64,000 nt of DNA, from the NCBI GenBank assembly GCA_017591395.1, contig WEDG01005356.1, positions 248,001 through 312,000 of the forward strand, given 5' to 3'. Position numbers and translations under genes: made by a program. Of the stretch, positions 12,201 through 21,689 are shown piece after piece. Below the pieces are notes generated by a model. The model made no database searches and was not told the origin of the DNA. It saw nothing but the letters and a program-made list of their open reading frames with translations. Numbering within the stretch: the first letter of the stretch is position 1; each line of letters starts with the position of its first letter. Source of the DNA: Schistocephalus solidus (Eukaryota; Platyhelminthes; Cestoda; Diphyllobothriidea; Diphyllobothriidae).

Positions 12201-15200
12201 CTAAATCACGCGCAAGTGACCGTCCCTGCTCCACTTTCCCATGGAGCATACGGTGGACATCGTCGGACTACGACGGTCGAACTGTCGTGTGTGTGTGTGT
12301 GATAGAGAGAGAGAGCTACGCTTTATTTTGAAAGTAAAATTCCATAATTTCAGCAAAAAAGTTCCTCCATTCACCGTGAAAAATCGTCCTTGAATGCTTC
12401 TCAAAATATCGATCAATTTTGGACTTCCTTCAAAATGGTGCCAGCGTCGTGCGCTGATGACCTCATTTTTGTTATTTGAATAAACAAATAGGGTTAAAAT
12501 ACAGTATATAATGGGTGAACTAGGCCAATCGACGTATATATAAGAGGATTCACATGCGAATGGAGAGAAGAAAAGATGGCGGCTCAATTTCAAAAGCCTG
12601 CCGTGCTACCATCTTAAATTTTGAGCAGGACATTTTAGGAGTTCGGCAGTCTACTGTAAAGTCACAGGAAGATTCCGTTTCGATTTCAGCCGAGAACGCG
12701 CCTGTTCTTGTTTGCCTCAGTGCCCTCATTGGCTATCGTCTAATGAAAACCAGTTGAAACCCTAAAAGGGGTTGGCTTGTTGTTGGTTAAAATCGACTCA
12801 AGACTGCCATTCTGGTTTCCCTGCTGTTTATCGTCATTCCTACGGCATAGGATACTAAAAACAGGACATACTGCCTCAACTGGCTTACTTTCTCTCGCTT
12901 CTGGTCTTATAGCACAATTCATGGTTTCTATATGTAACGTTCATATCCTCTAAATGGGCTGTGCTAAAGAACTATTTTCGCTCAACGCAGACGCAGATAG
13001 ACTTCCTTCCTTAAACGCTGTTATCAAATATGAACTGGATGCGTTCTTGTGTGTCACTCATGGCACGCATTTTGTGCCATTTTTCTTATCATTAAACCTT
13101 GCTGTTTCTGCGGCGCAATGCATGCGTTACTGTTTTCGAGTTTTGACTGGGCGTTTATGAATGGACATCGCTTAAACGTTTTCCTTGGACCAGTTTGGAT
13201 CAATGGGTGTCTAATGACCTACATCTTCGGCCCACGTGCTATGTATAAGTTGACTAAGTATGGAATATGCTTTACTCCAAGTTAAATTTGTTCTAAGCAC
13301 TTCCTCCTCCTCCTCCTCCACCACCACCGCCGTACTCGAATTTTTTTGCTTACAGCTGGCAATCCACTTCCCGTCCCACCAATGCGTACTCTGATTGAAG
13401 CTGGTCATATGGCTGTCACTCTGAGTAATGCCTGGACTGCCAAGGTCATCACAAATGCCTGGTGGGTTCGACATGATCAGGTATCGAAGACCGCCCCGTC
13501 GGGCGAATACCTGAAGACCGGCTCTTTTGTTATTCGCGGTCGCAAGAACCTCCTTCCTCAGTGCCACCTCATCTACGGATTCAGCGTTCTCTTTGTGGTG
13601 AGGTGGCTCATAAATTGTCGTTTGTTACTATTTACAAATATAACGTGACGAACGAACCCCCAGCCGATCAGTGAACACCCTTACCTATCGCAACCGCTGG
13701 CACAAAGAGCCTCTGGCTCAATGGCTAGAGCGCTAGACTCACTAACGCTCTATACTCCGAGGAACGCGGCCTCGAACCTCAGGTGCCCCACACATTCAGA
13801 CACAAAAAGCTGAATTCAGCTTCACGCCTGTCATCAATTATCACCCTGCCCTTGACCTTTCCAATTACAGCCACTGTCGCCAGACTTGACGCCAGGTGCT
13901 CGGACCTCACTGGAAATCTCGCGTCCCCTGGACCTGCACCGACTGCCTTTCGAAGAGTAGCAGTATACCTAACAAATATCACCTGGTGTTTTCATCATAG
14001 CTGAACGTTTATACATCAACACTACAATGTAATTATTTCACCTTTAGCTTGCTGACGACTCTCTGGAACGCCACAGGGGTGAGCGTTGTATAGACGCAGA
14101 GGGTGCGGCAGATGTCGATGCGTCTCTCAGGAAATACGAATGCATTTCATTCCCTGAACCTACGAAGGGAGAAGGCGAGGCAGGTGGCGAGACGCATGAC
14201 AGCGCAGACGAACTGACCCATGCCCTCGATGATGTCAGTCTCAAACTTAACATTAATCGGTGGGTTCTACTTAGGTGGTCTACTCTACAACTTAGACTTT
14301 CCCCTACGTTGTCGCCGATTTTCTGACGCCCAATCTTTATATTTAACCCTTTCACTCATGCCTCGTTTGGCTTTTTTTTCGATTGTTACTCTTTTAAGCA
14401 TTCAGATGGCCCGTGGGCTTGATCGATTACTAAATTCTGCCCGGGATTGCGTCTACCCGCATAGGACGAACGCTCTTCTGTAAAATCACCCTCTGTAGTC
14501 TGTATCCTCTCACATCCTACGTTATAGACTACTCTTACCATTCGTTCAGTCGCACCCAAACCCCCATACCGGGAAGACCCGGGACCCACTATGCTACCAG
14601 CAGCGTGGGCTGTAACATAGGGGTTCAAGGCATGAATGAAGCGCTAATTTCCGTCGTCTATTCCAGGTGGATATGTGAAGGTTGCTCGGATATGACCTTA
14701 AAATCACCCAATCGCAGTGGACAGTACATGAGCGCGTGCGCATTCGTTCTAAGACTTAGACTCCCAAACATCCGGGCGTCAAACCTCGGGTCTTCCTAGT
14801 CGGTGAAATACGTCTCGCAGACTGACGGCGTCAAAGTTATAAGAAATGGCCATTCCGGTCTCAATAGCTCCCTATCGACAATGCCTTCTGTTCGAGTAAG
14901 ATTCACGTTCCGTCACTGTGTCGTGGTAGACGTGTGTACCTGTCTGTCCAGAATTGAGATCGACTGAAACCCGATGGCCACCCAGCCTGGAATTAATCCA
15001 AACAGCCTGTGTTCTGACTTCTTGCGATCTCAAGTCCTTTTGCATTTATCCTCATCCTTTAGTCCATTGAACTTGCACCCTTTTATTCCGTCACAGTTCT
15101 TCCGACTAGTAATCCCCCGGTTTTATCTCTTCCTTGCGTGAAATGCGGGTACATTCACAGAGAGGACATTGATTTCTCAGAAGAGACCCGAGGAAGGAAG

Positions 15201-18200
15201 TGCGTATATGTATAGGGCGTCACTGTCTCCGAGTCTAGACTAAATGCCGACAAAGCTGGATTATAAACCACACTCTTTGCAACGAAGCAAAGTTTACAAT
15301 ATGGGCTTTACAAAACTGGTTCCCCAGCTCATCAACGAACATATGGGCAATGTACAAAACGTTGAACACTTCCGTGATTGGTTAAATTTCTTGTCATCAT
15401 TCGTTCAGTGTTTTCGGTTACCCGGTCGGGATTCGCCGCATCAGTCTTCACTTCTGTCCGTGAACTTTGTGTGCGGCATCTAATTCGATGTGCCTAGTGA
15501 TGCTTGCCTCGTTTGAGTGCATTGTGTCTAGGAATTCGTGGCCATTCCTGGTTGGGCAGGTGCCAACCGGCGTTTAGTGATATTCAGGTCTGAGCCGCTA
15601 CTTCCGGTTTTCCTGATATGCGTCCGTTCGACCGTCGTAATCCGACGATGTCTGTTGGGTACCGTCGAAGCCCCAGCACTTATCGCACCGTGATATTCTC
15701 AAGCTCAGATCACACATACAGCAAAGGAGCCACATGGAGAATGAGCAGAAGATCATACTTTCCTCTCCATCAGATATGCAGGCTGAAAACATGTTTTGTC
15801 TGGTGTTGCCTGTGATCATGTGAGAACCGCAGGCCAATGAGGAGAGATGTAGTGTTGTGGTATAACCGGCAGTGTTCTACCGCAGGTTTTCATGGAGACC
15901 CATGCGGTGCGTGAATGTGCGTGAATAGTGTGGACAGTTGAATCGGGTGCAGCGACTGTATTTTGGTGCTCCTGAAACTGGTTCTTCGGTCTCTATGCGA
16001 TGGATTCGCAAGTGACCGACCGGACCGATGCGTGATGTGCGGTGACAGTGAGGATAGGATAGGTTGGGAGGTGCTGAGTTTGCGGGGGCTGTACTGTTGG
16101 TACTGGTAGTCGCGCTCATAGGTGGATTGTGGGCAGTGTTGATGAGTACGCAAGATGTGTTGGCATCGACGGAGTGACCATTTATGACCGCATATTTTGC
16201 TATCTGCGAGCCGCGGCCGGCTGCAGAAGACGTGATACCCAGCATTTGTTTAGGGCACCTTTTCTAGCCCCTTCCTCCGCACGGAGGCAAGCAGTGCTGT
16301 CCCTAAATAGGGTTGCTTGGACATTCCAGATGGCTGCCGAACTCCACTATGGGTCACGGTTTTGTTTTAGTGGGAGTGACCCGAGTTAGCCTGGGCCGCC
16401 TACGGGGTTGCTATCGCCCCCCATCGTAGGACTTTTTGAGAGGGTGGAGGTGGGAAGTTTGGGATTTAGACTTACCGGGTGTAGAGTCACACAACACCGG
16501 AGACCCTCACCTGGTTTAACCCGGCGGTCTTGACGGTTGCCCGGGGTGTTACCTCTGGGAAGAACCCAACTTCGAGGAGCCACTGGTGAGAGCTGGTTAT
16601 TAGTCAGAGGCGGTCATAGTAGCGTTCACCACCTGTACGAGACAAATGGAGAGACAAAATGCTACATGTGTGGTGCTACCCCTAACCAGTACCCCCTACA
16701 CCTGCTGATATGCAGACAACTGCACACAAGGGCACGACACAAGAATAGGAACCGCCCAACTCCGGCTCCCTTACGCTAATTTTAGGGTTGTGGTTTATTT
16801 TACAGTTATGAATGGGGGGCAGGGTTAAGGTTAGGCTTATGGTTACGCTTTGAACTAGGGCTGGAGTCAGGACACGGGAATATTGAGCTCTCCTGCAATT
16901 TTTATTACGACTACCTGGACTGCCGGGTGGGGTTCCTATTCTCGTGTCTTACAACGCCAATCTCTGACAACGCGGTAAATTGCTGCTTCAGCGTTTGTTA
17001 CTGATGACCCACCTACTTTTTCTTCAGGAGCACAAGGACCACTCAGAGCAACCAAATTTGACTTCAAAAAACAAACCGAAAAGACAACCAACTAGCAAAC
17101 CCAATGAAACAGAAAGTATTGCGGAAATGCCCCAGGGTGAGAACAGGAGCTCAACCAATGAAAAGAAAAGGCAGGATGGAGTCCTAAAACGGGGTCAAAA
17201 AGCGAAGGCAAAGCGAATCAAAGAGAAGTACGCCGATCAAGATGAAGAAGAAAGGAAACTTTGTCTCTTTCTGCTGCAGGTTTGTTGATTTCTATTTTTT
17301 TGTAAATCTGATAATAGTTTTGAATGCATAATTGCAGTGCGAACTGTCTGCTTTATGCGTATGCCAGCTACTTTTTCGAACTGCTTACTTTTGGTTAACC
17401 GCGTTTAGTTCATTTTTAGTATATGTTTGATGTATGCCAAAATTAATGAAGCCTCCCAAATACCCAGAAACTGACCCTCGAACCAATCGCACAATCAAAA
17501 CCTTAATATTTTAAGTAGAATGGAAACCCAAAGATATTATAGAAGGAACTTGAAGGAACTCCAAAATGCTTGGCTTTTGGTAGTTTTCGAATGATTTAAA
17601 TGACCCAACTGTGAAAAACGGCGTCCCCTGTAGAATTGTAAATAAAGCCAACGCTCTCGTCGTAGCCTCGTAGCTAGCTCAGCTGGTTAGAGGGTTGGAC
17701 CTACTTAAACCGTGCCCTTGCTGTCGCGGGTTCGAACCCCAACGAGGTCGTTTAATTTTTCACAGTTTGATTATTTAAATTCACAGTAATTGATTCTTCA
17801 GAGGAGCAAATATATAGGAAATGGGTCTGTAAAACAAAATGTGGATATTGAAGTAGTAAAGAAAGCATGTTCGTACTCCCTACGCTTCATTTCTCTAAAC
17901 ACTATGTTTTCCATACGATACGGTAGTCTGACGACTGCTTCCTGTTATACACCTCTTTTAAAAAGCTTTTTCGGGTTTCAGGACACAAAATGTCTATTTT
18001 GAGCATTGTTTAAGTTTTACCTTACGCGCGCCAACATGTTTTTCGTCTTTTTTGATGGGTGGTGAAGTCACAGGAATAAAAGTCGTCATTTGGTCAGGCA
18101 CTTCAATCTTGATCGAAAATGCCACCATGAACAGGAGTTTTATTCTAAAAAATTTTGTTTTCCTACTGACAGCGATTAACACCTCTAAATTTCCAGAGGT

Positions 18201-20080
18201 TATTGAAATTGCACCGAGTCGGTTGTTTTGGTGTTCTCAGTCGCTCGGCTACAGGGGGTGTCCACCGTACGTTTGGGTTATTGAACCTGCTGTGGGGCAT
18301 AACTCGGAGTATTTCAGCAACGTAGCTTGCCCTTGAGCATGCTTTCCGAGGCTTACAGCCTAGGCCGTATTTTTATGCCCTTCTCTCCTTCGAAGGAACC
18401 CTATTTAACGCAGAAAATGAACTGCCGCAACGAAGGTCGGCGTTGAATGTCCTCCTGGTCGAATAGAAAACACCCTCGCATGTTTATCGTATTCTACAGA
18501 CTGTTGTCCTATCTATTTTCCCAGCTTCCAAGACGGAGTTCATCTGGCTGAGTGTAGTTCGTTTTATATATCAGCTGAAAAAGGACCTTGTTCTGTTTAC
18601 TTGTGGATCGGTCTCACTCTCCTTACCCGCCTTCTACTTTTCAGGGTGCCCTGTTACCGCTAGTCCTTACACGACTCATAGGGTGTCTGTCTACTTTTAA
18701 AATTATCCTAATAACAATCTGGGGGTCAAAAGTTGCACAACGCCTATTTGGTGGATATATTCCAGGGCGTCTGATGAGTATACTTAGTTTTGGCTGACAT
18801 GGTTGGGCGAAGGTTCTGCTAACACAGAGGTAAATTTCAGACTCGCAAGTCCAAGTTATTGGTGCCGCATTAAGCAGATACTGGTTCTCATCTTGCCTCG
18901 TTTTATTTGTGCGAACGTAAAATCAATCTTCGGCTTCGCGATCACTGTCTAGTATCCACACTTAGAATAGTGGTTACTGCAGTAAAACTCGTACAAATGT
19001 ATTGAATTCCTCTAAAGCAGTAAATTGCATAAAAATAACCTAAGTTACTCGTTTAACTGCACGTCAAGCCCAAAATCATCATTACCGCAGTCAGCGCATC
19101 CCGAAGAATATAAAAACGAATACTTCACTTCTGATTCCTTTTAGCAGCATCTTGAACCCCAGGTAGTTGGCTGATCTTCCCACTGAATCTCACGCACTAA
19201 TTTTGAGTGAATACTTAGCATGATAATTGTCCGAAACATTTTTTCGGACCTTGCCCTGCTTCTATTGTTTCTACATCATTTAGTAGGGTGTTTTGGTCGA
19301 TACACTTGGGCAGATTTCCGATTTTTATAAATATTTAGAGAATATATGCATGTTTTAGTATTCGCGTCGCCCTCTTTATCGGCTGCATAAAAATATTTTT
19401 TGCTTCTAGGGTGCCAGCGCCAAACCAAGCGCTCTCCATTCCCTGGGTCAGCCAAAACCGACTGCTCTTTCAAAGACGGATATGGAAGAACCGGAGCACG
19501 CAGATGATAGCGAGAAAAAACAGGATCCTTTCGATGCCCACTCCGGCCTAAACTCGGACAAGGATGAAAGTCAGTCCGATGCAGAAAACGTGCGGCCGCC
19601 TACTTTAGACGTTATCATCAAGGGCGAAGAGGAGAAAGACGAGGATGATGAAAAATACCCGGAGAGAAATCGAAATGATAAACGGGTCGATAGCACACTG
19701 GAGGTATTAGATCGATTGACCGGCCAACCGTCTCCGGATGACACTATCCTTTTCGCGCTGCCGTTTTGTGCGCCCTACTCGGCTATTTCAAAGTACAAAT
19801 TTAAGGCAAAATTAATTCCAGGAACTCAAAAGCGCGGCAAGAGTGAGTACTACTATAGATTTCTTTTTTTTCTAACGTGTTCCTCTGATGGCGAAATCGA
19901 TCTTGAGCTTAATCTTCTTTTGCAGTCGGTCGATTGGCTATCCACCACTTCTCTGTGGACCCGCAGGCGACGCCCTTGGAGCAACAGTTGCTTAAGTCCA
20001 TCAAGGAGGAGGATATCTGCCGTGTCTTTCCTGGATCCGCTAAGATCACATTCCCCGAGGCGACGAATCGTCCGACTTAG
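6160..20080 (+). CDS. NEMF: NEMF / Rqc2 (nuclear export mediator factor), 5'-partial, 13 exons placed
   Basis: Ribosome-quality-control factor that binds obstructed 60S subunits carrying peptidyl-tRNA, helps recruit the E3 ligase Listerin and directs C-terminal tailing in the cytoplasm (family knowledge). Exons: 6160-6222, 7201-7278, 7430-7477, 8384-8544, 9205-9324, 10006-10069, 10240-10328, 10434-10627, 13356-13597, 14048-14259, 17028-17279, 19410-19842 and 19926-20080. About 703 codons are present out of roughly 1,070 in animal NEMF. Protein order: helical coiled-coil region ([12 protein letters not shown]), NFACT-R ([20 protein letters not shown], then [13 protein letters not shown], then [20 protein letters not shown]), acidic segment, basic linker ([20 protein letters not shown]) and NFACT-C ([20 protein letters not shown]), ending at TAG 20078-20080. 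Frame is kept at every junction except 14259/17028. NFACT-N exons lie left of the window or were missed. Introns range from 83 bp to about 2.8 kb. Confidence 0.95.
7201..7278 (+). CDS. NEMF: NEMF exon, coiled coil
   Basis: Acceptor ACTAG at 7200, donor GTTAGG, 78 bp, phase 0. The encoded [13 protein letters not shown] is a signature of the central coiled coil in the family. Confidence 0.93.
7430..7477 (+). CDS. NEMF: NEMF exon, coiled coil
   Basis: A 48-bp exon between TTGACAG and GTAAGC, phase 0. It encodes [16 protein letters not shown], equivalent to the KGELIEMN helix of human NEMF. Confidence 0.88.
7575..7668 (-). repeat. tRNA-derived SINE head fragment
   Basis: The - strand reads CGAGCCC, a tRNA-like box region ending AACAGGTCGTGGGCT, then GGGTGGTGCACCACC and GGGTTGG, the same order as the head of the copy at 55738. 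It lies in the 906-bp NEMF intron. Confidence 0.6.
7700..7787 (-). repeat. SINE 3' fragment, inverted partner of 7985-8052
   Basis: The - strand reads GGGGCTCGAGAGTGAGCC...GTAACCGATTGGTGAGC, the SINE body 3' end. The + strand copy at 7985-8052 carries the same landmarks in the opposite orientation. Confidence 0.65.
7795..8055 (+). repeat. tRNA-derived SINE
   Basis: A degenerate tRNA-like head (GGTTTAGAGCGTTGGAG, then CAGGTCGCGCGTTCGG as box B) is followed by the shared body: GGCGGGCTGATGACGGCTTA, CTACAATACTAGCCGC, GGGGCTCGAGAGTGAGCC and GTAACCAATCGGTGAGC. It lies in a NEMF intron. Confidence 0.7.
8384..8544 (+). CDS. NEMF: NEMF exon, second coiled-coil helix
   Basis: Acceptor TTTCATAG, donor GTAAGC, ends in phase 2. 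It encodes [20 protein letters not shown] followed by [14 protein letters not shown], matching the conserved SALANQIDW and QGDPVASAIKELKL motifs. Confidence 0.95.
8826..9023. mobile_element. MITE-like element with TIRs and telomere-like interior (copy 1)
   Basis: A perfect 14-bp terminal inverted repeat, AGTAGGAACCTCCC, lies at 8831-8844 with its complement at 9003-9016. The interior has several TTAGGGTT-like units. A related element is at 16736-16948. It is about 200 bp, non-coding and inside a NEMF intron. A class II non-autonomous element is the likeliest reading; no flanking target duplication was established. Confidence 0.6.
9205..9324 (+). CDS. NEMF: NEMF exon, acidic insert and start of NFACT-R
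   Basis: Acceptor CTTAG, donor GTAATT, phase 2 in and out. It encodes [13 protein letters not shown], then [15 protein letters not shown], matching NPYL, an acidic run and VDVDLSLSAYANAKK. The acidic codons explain the GAGGAGAAGGAGG purine run. Confidence 0.93.
10006..10069 (+). CDS. NEMF: NEMF exon
   Basis: Acceptor TTGTCAG, donor GTAAGC. It encodes [14 protein letters not shown] and seven further residues, matching KKYYDHKRYAAKK. Phase 2 in, phase 0 out. Confidence 0.93.
10240..10328 (+). CDS. NEMF: NEMF exon
   Basis: The acceptor is unusually purine-rich (ATAAAAAAG), so the start may be off by a few bases. The donor is GTAGGT. It encodes [15 protein letters not shown] and ends in KTREPFW, matching KAFKSAEKKTKQT and KARKVYWFEKF. 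Phase 0 in, phase 2 out. Confidence 0.85.
10434..10627 (+). CDS. NEMF: NEMF exon, NFACT-R domain
   Basis: Acceptor CTGCACAG, donor GTATGT. It encodes [20 protein letters not shown], then [20 protein letters not shown]. This is the most conserved block of the NEMF/Rqc2/RqcH superfamily and the strongest single piece of evidence for the gene. Confidence 0.97.
10742..11115 (-). pseudogene. RTE-type ORF tail fragment with CPRCQRTF zinc finger
   Basis: The - strand shows [21 protein letters not shown], a clear C2H2-type finger, after a degenerate region matching the PTNWEDL and YEANRIA part of the RTE ORF. It lies in NEMF intron DNA and has no start of its own. Confidence 0.65.
11640..11890 (-). 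pseudogene. Tc1/mariner-type transposase C-terminal relic
   Basis: The - strand from about 11885 reads [10 protein letters not shown], then [15 protein letters not shown], then ending [17 protein letters not shown]. This matches the end of DDE-superfamily Tc1 transposases (SPDLNPIENLW...IKR...R..A.I.A.GG). The final catalytic acidic residue is replaced (NLI instead of NPIE), and only about 80 codons survive. It sits in the NEMF intron 10628-13355. Confidence is limited by its shortness. Confidence 0.55.
11945..12303 (+). repeat. 5'-truncated RTE 3' UTR copy with (GT)n tail
   Basis: The block ends CACCGTATGCTCC complement...GACGGTCGAACTGTC and then (GT)n at 12286-12301 and (GA)n. Other copies also end in short CA/GT runs, the simple-repeat tail expected for RTE-clade elements. 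Confidence 0.65.
12304..13355. other. NEMF intron DNA, no gene recognised
   Basis: Nothing recognisable apart from a CTC/CAC-rich tract at 13301-13330. The stretch ends in the acceptor of the NEMF exon at 13356. Confidence 0.4.
13356..13597 (+). CDS. NEMF: NEMF exon, NFACT-R domain
   Basis: Acceptor GCTTACAG, donor GTGAGG. It encodes [36 protein letters not shown], and [17 protein letters not shown]. Nearly collinear with human NEMF. The 2.7-kb intron before it carries RTE and Tc1/mariner relics. Confidence 0.97.
13705..13795 (+). repeat. tRNA-like SINE head
   Basis: CTGGCTCAATGGCTAGAGCGC resembles box A, and GCCTCGAACCTC resembles box B, with an overlong middle that excludes a functional tRNA. 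It lies in the 450-bp intron between NEMF exons. Confidence 0.5.
14048..14259 (+). CDS. NEMF: NEMF exon, acidic segment
   Basis: Acceptor ACCTTTAG, donor GTGGGT. It opens with [12 protein letters not shown] (human DESCVWRHQGERK) and continues Glu/Asp/Ser/Thr-rich. As drawn it ends in phase 2, which does not fit the phase-0 start of the exon at 17028. Confidence 0.85.
14260..15614. other. NEMF intron DNA, possibly with an unfound small exon
   Basis: A possible micro-exon is AG|AGAGGACATTGATTTC... at about 15160-15198 before GTGCGT. It would encode [12 protein letters not shown] in the frame left by the previous exon, but it does not restore the frame of the next one, so it was not added to the gene model. 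Confidence 0.3.
15615..16640 (-). mobile_element. RTE-type internal deletion derivative (5' UTR + ORF tail + 3' end)
   Basis: On the - strand, 16640 to 16190 matches the 5' UTR at 32.75-33.19 kb in order (AAGTTGGGTTCTTCCC, then CTCAAAAAGTCCTACG, then TTAGGGACAGCACTGC, then GCCGGCCGCGGC). This runs straight into the zinc-finger tail (CPHCxRxFTHRMGL, about 16195-15880) and a 3' end near 15620. The endonuclease and RT are absent. It is inside a NEMF intron. Confidence 0.65.
16736..16948. mobile_element. MITE-like element with TIRs (copy 2)
   Basis: TIRs: GACACAAGAATAGGAACC at 16736-16753 and the complement of GACACGAGAATAGGAACC at 16931-16948 (17 of 18 matching). The interior has telomere-like GGGTTAAGGTTAGG units. 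Same family as 8826-9023: the inner TIR core TAGGAACC and the interior are shared. Confidence 0.65.
17028..17279 (+). CDS. NEMF: NEMF exon, basic linker
   Basis: Acceptor TTCTTCAG, donor GTTTGT, 84 codons, phase 0. Lys/Glu-rich, ending in [20 protein letters not shown] and [12 protein letters not shown], matching [25 protein letters not shown]. Confidence 0.94.
17668..17750 (+). repeat. tRNA-like sequence, second SINE family
   Basis: Box A-like TAGCTCAGCTGGTTAGAG and box B-like GGGTTCGAACCCC are intact, and the ends GCCTCGT/ACGAGG could pair. The spacing between boxes is too long for a normal tRNA and no clear anticodon arm forms. The middle (TACTTAAACCGTGCCCTTGC) is shared with 44848-44936, which argues for a SINE. 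Confidence 0.55.
17760..19409. other. NEMF intron DNA, no gene recognised
   Basis: AT-rich, with no recognised exon, RNA gene or named repeat. It ends in the TGCTTCTAG acceptor of the NFACT-C exon. Confidence 0.45.
19410..19842 (+). CDS. NEMF: NEMF exon, NFACT-C domain
   Basis: Acceptor GCTTCTAG, donor GTGAGT. A low-complexity acidic stretch is followed by [20 protein letters not shown], then [20 protein letters not shown], the NFACT-C signature. Confidence 0.96.
19926..20080 (+). CDS. NEMF: NEMF terminal exon
   Basis: Acceptor TTTTGCAG, stop TAG at 20078-20080. It encodes [20 protein letters not shown] shortly before the stop, aligning with [21 protein letters not shown] at the human C-terminus. 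I found no AATAAA in the next 250 bases. Confidence 0.94.
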
Positions 20081-21689
20081 ACCTGTACGTGACATGGAAA
20101 TATTTCTATCTCCCTGAGGAGACAGCGTTTTTTCCTGTCCCTGACTTTTTAAAACTGACTTCTCAGCACAAAACCATTTTCATGCACTCTCTGTCATCTA
20201 AAACGATACGCGCTACTGTCACTATCCAAGGACATCGCCTATTGTAGAGTGCAAAATCTTTTCTATAATGTTCAAATGTTTCCCGACGCATTTGAGGCTT
20301 TCAATGATGACTATATAACTTGGATCGTTTGTAACTTTGCGTTCTTCTCTTTCTGTCGTTTGCCTTCTCTTTGGGTGATTTCGAGACCTTCAATCTCCTT
20401 CCTAGAGAAGAGTGAATGCGACATATTGCATATTGTTTTAAGAATACTGTATTATGTCCCTTAACCATTTGTATTTTATTCTTCTATTGTTGCTACTTAG
20501 TTTATTTGGGTAGTTTAACCTACTACAATATATTTGTAGTCCACGTCGAGGCGCCTGTGCGGTTGTCCCGTGAAGCCTCAGTTCGTGTTGACCGTAGGAT
20601 TGGTGAAGGCCTTGTTACTGACCTTGCGCTGGAAAAGCTCTTTGCCAGTATTTGAAGTTCACGTGGAGGTTGGGAAAGTGGCACGGATGCAGGATTTGTA
20701 GCGGGTGGTGAAGCCTCTGCAAGGGTTAGTAATGGGCAGCTCGCTCCCAGTTGTTGCATGGTGTCCCATTTATAGATCGAAACCCTTTACCGGCAAATGT
20801 AAGCGACCCTGAAATTGCTATTGCCGGCTCACTAACCGACACCGGCCATCGAACTGGACGTGCTTAAGTCACACGTCTGTACATGTGGGCAGTGGTATTC
20901 ATGCTTTCTCACTTCCATCCGTTGTACCCGACGTTGGAGCTAGAGACGTCGCAGCGGTTAAATCAGTTACCACTCTCATGCAATTTAAATGCGTTTTAGA
21001 TTATTAATGATTACTTGATTAAAAGTGGATACCGGCTTTTGAGCGCACATCATTTTGGCCTCTTGAAAGAACCTAACTCGAAAAAAATCAATTATTTCGT
21101 GCGTTTTCAAACTTCGCGAATTCGCATCTATTCAGTATCATTATCAGTATATTTGAGGGAGATGTAGGTGATTCACCTTTGAATTCCCTATTTGTACATG
21201 CGAGTTGTGGTATCAAAAAAAAAATAGTATCTCGATATGTTGGCGAGGCCAACATAGTGGAACATAGTTGAAAAAGAGCAGACAGTGAAAAAAACTCCCG
21301 ATGATCTTTAGGAGAAAAAAACTGTCGCCCTTGGGAGGGGGTCCAACGGGGGGCATTTCTGAGGTCACATGAATCAGCCAGATTCTCCCTTGCTGATTGC
21401 AGAGTCCGTTGAGGGATTTCAAAGGCGGAAATATATGTCCAGATCATCCTCGGTCCATTGCGGTTCGAACCAAGGGAGAACGTTCATACACCTCATGGAC
21501 GACGGTCGCCAGGTCCAGCTGATGCGAATACCCACAGTGTCACCAAGGTGTGCAAATAAGTTAAGCAGCGAAGACCTCGAGGACCCCAGCATGAGAATAA
21601 TGGGAGAATGCAAGCCCTCGAATGAAAATAACAAACATAAAGAAATGTTACTCAAATATAGATAGTAGTATCATAAATGCCTTATTTTA
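20081..21689. other. Region 3' of NEMF, no gene recognised
   Basis: It should contain the NEMF 3' UTR, but no canonical polyadenylation signal was found near the stop. A 98-codon + strand frame at 21369-21665 has no recognised motif and is opposed by a frame of similar length, so no gene is called. Confidence 0.4.

Noticed and set aside
15160..15198. NEMF micro-exon encoding [12 protein letters not shown]
   Set aside because: Its phase fits the previous exon but not the next one; kept only as a candidate.
17668..17750. Functional tRNA gene
   Set aside because: Boxes A and B are good, but the spacing is too long, no anticodon arm forms, and a related copy at 44.85 kb shares the odd middle.
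21369..21665. 98-codon + strand ORF as a gene
   Set aside because: No recognised motif, an overlapping opposite frame of similar length and no splice context.
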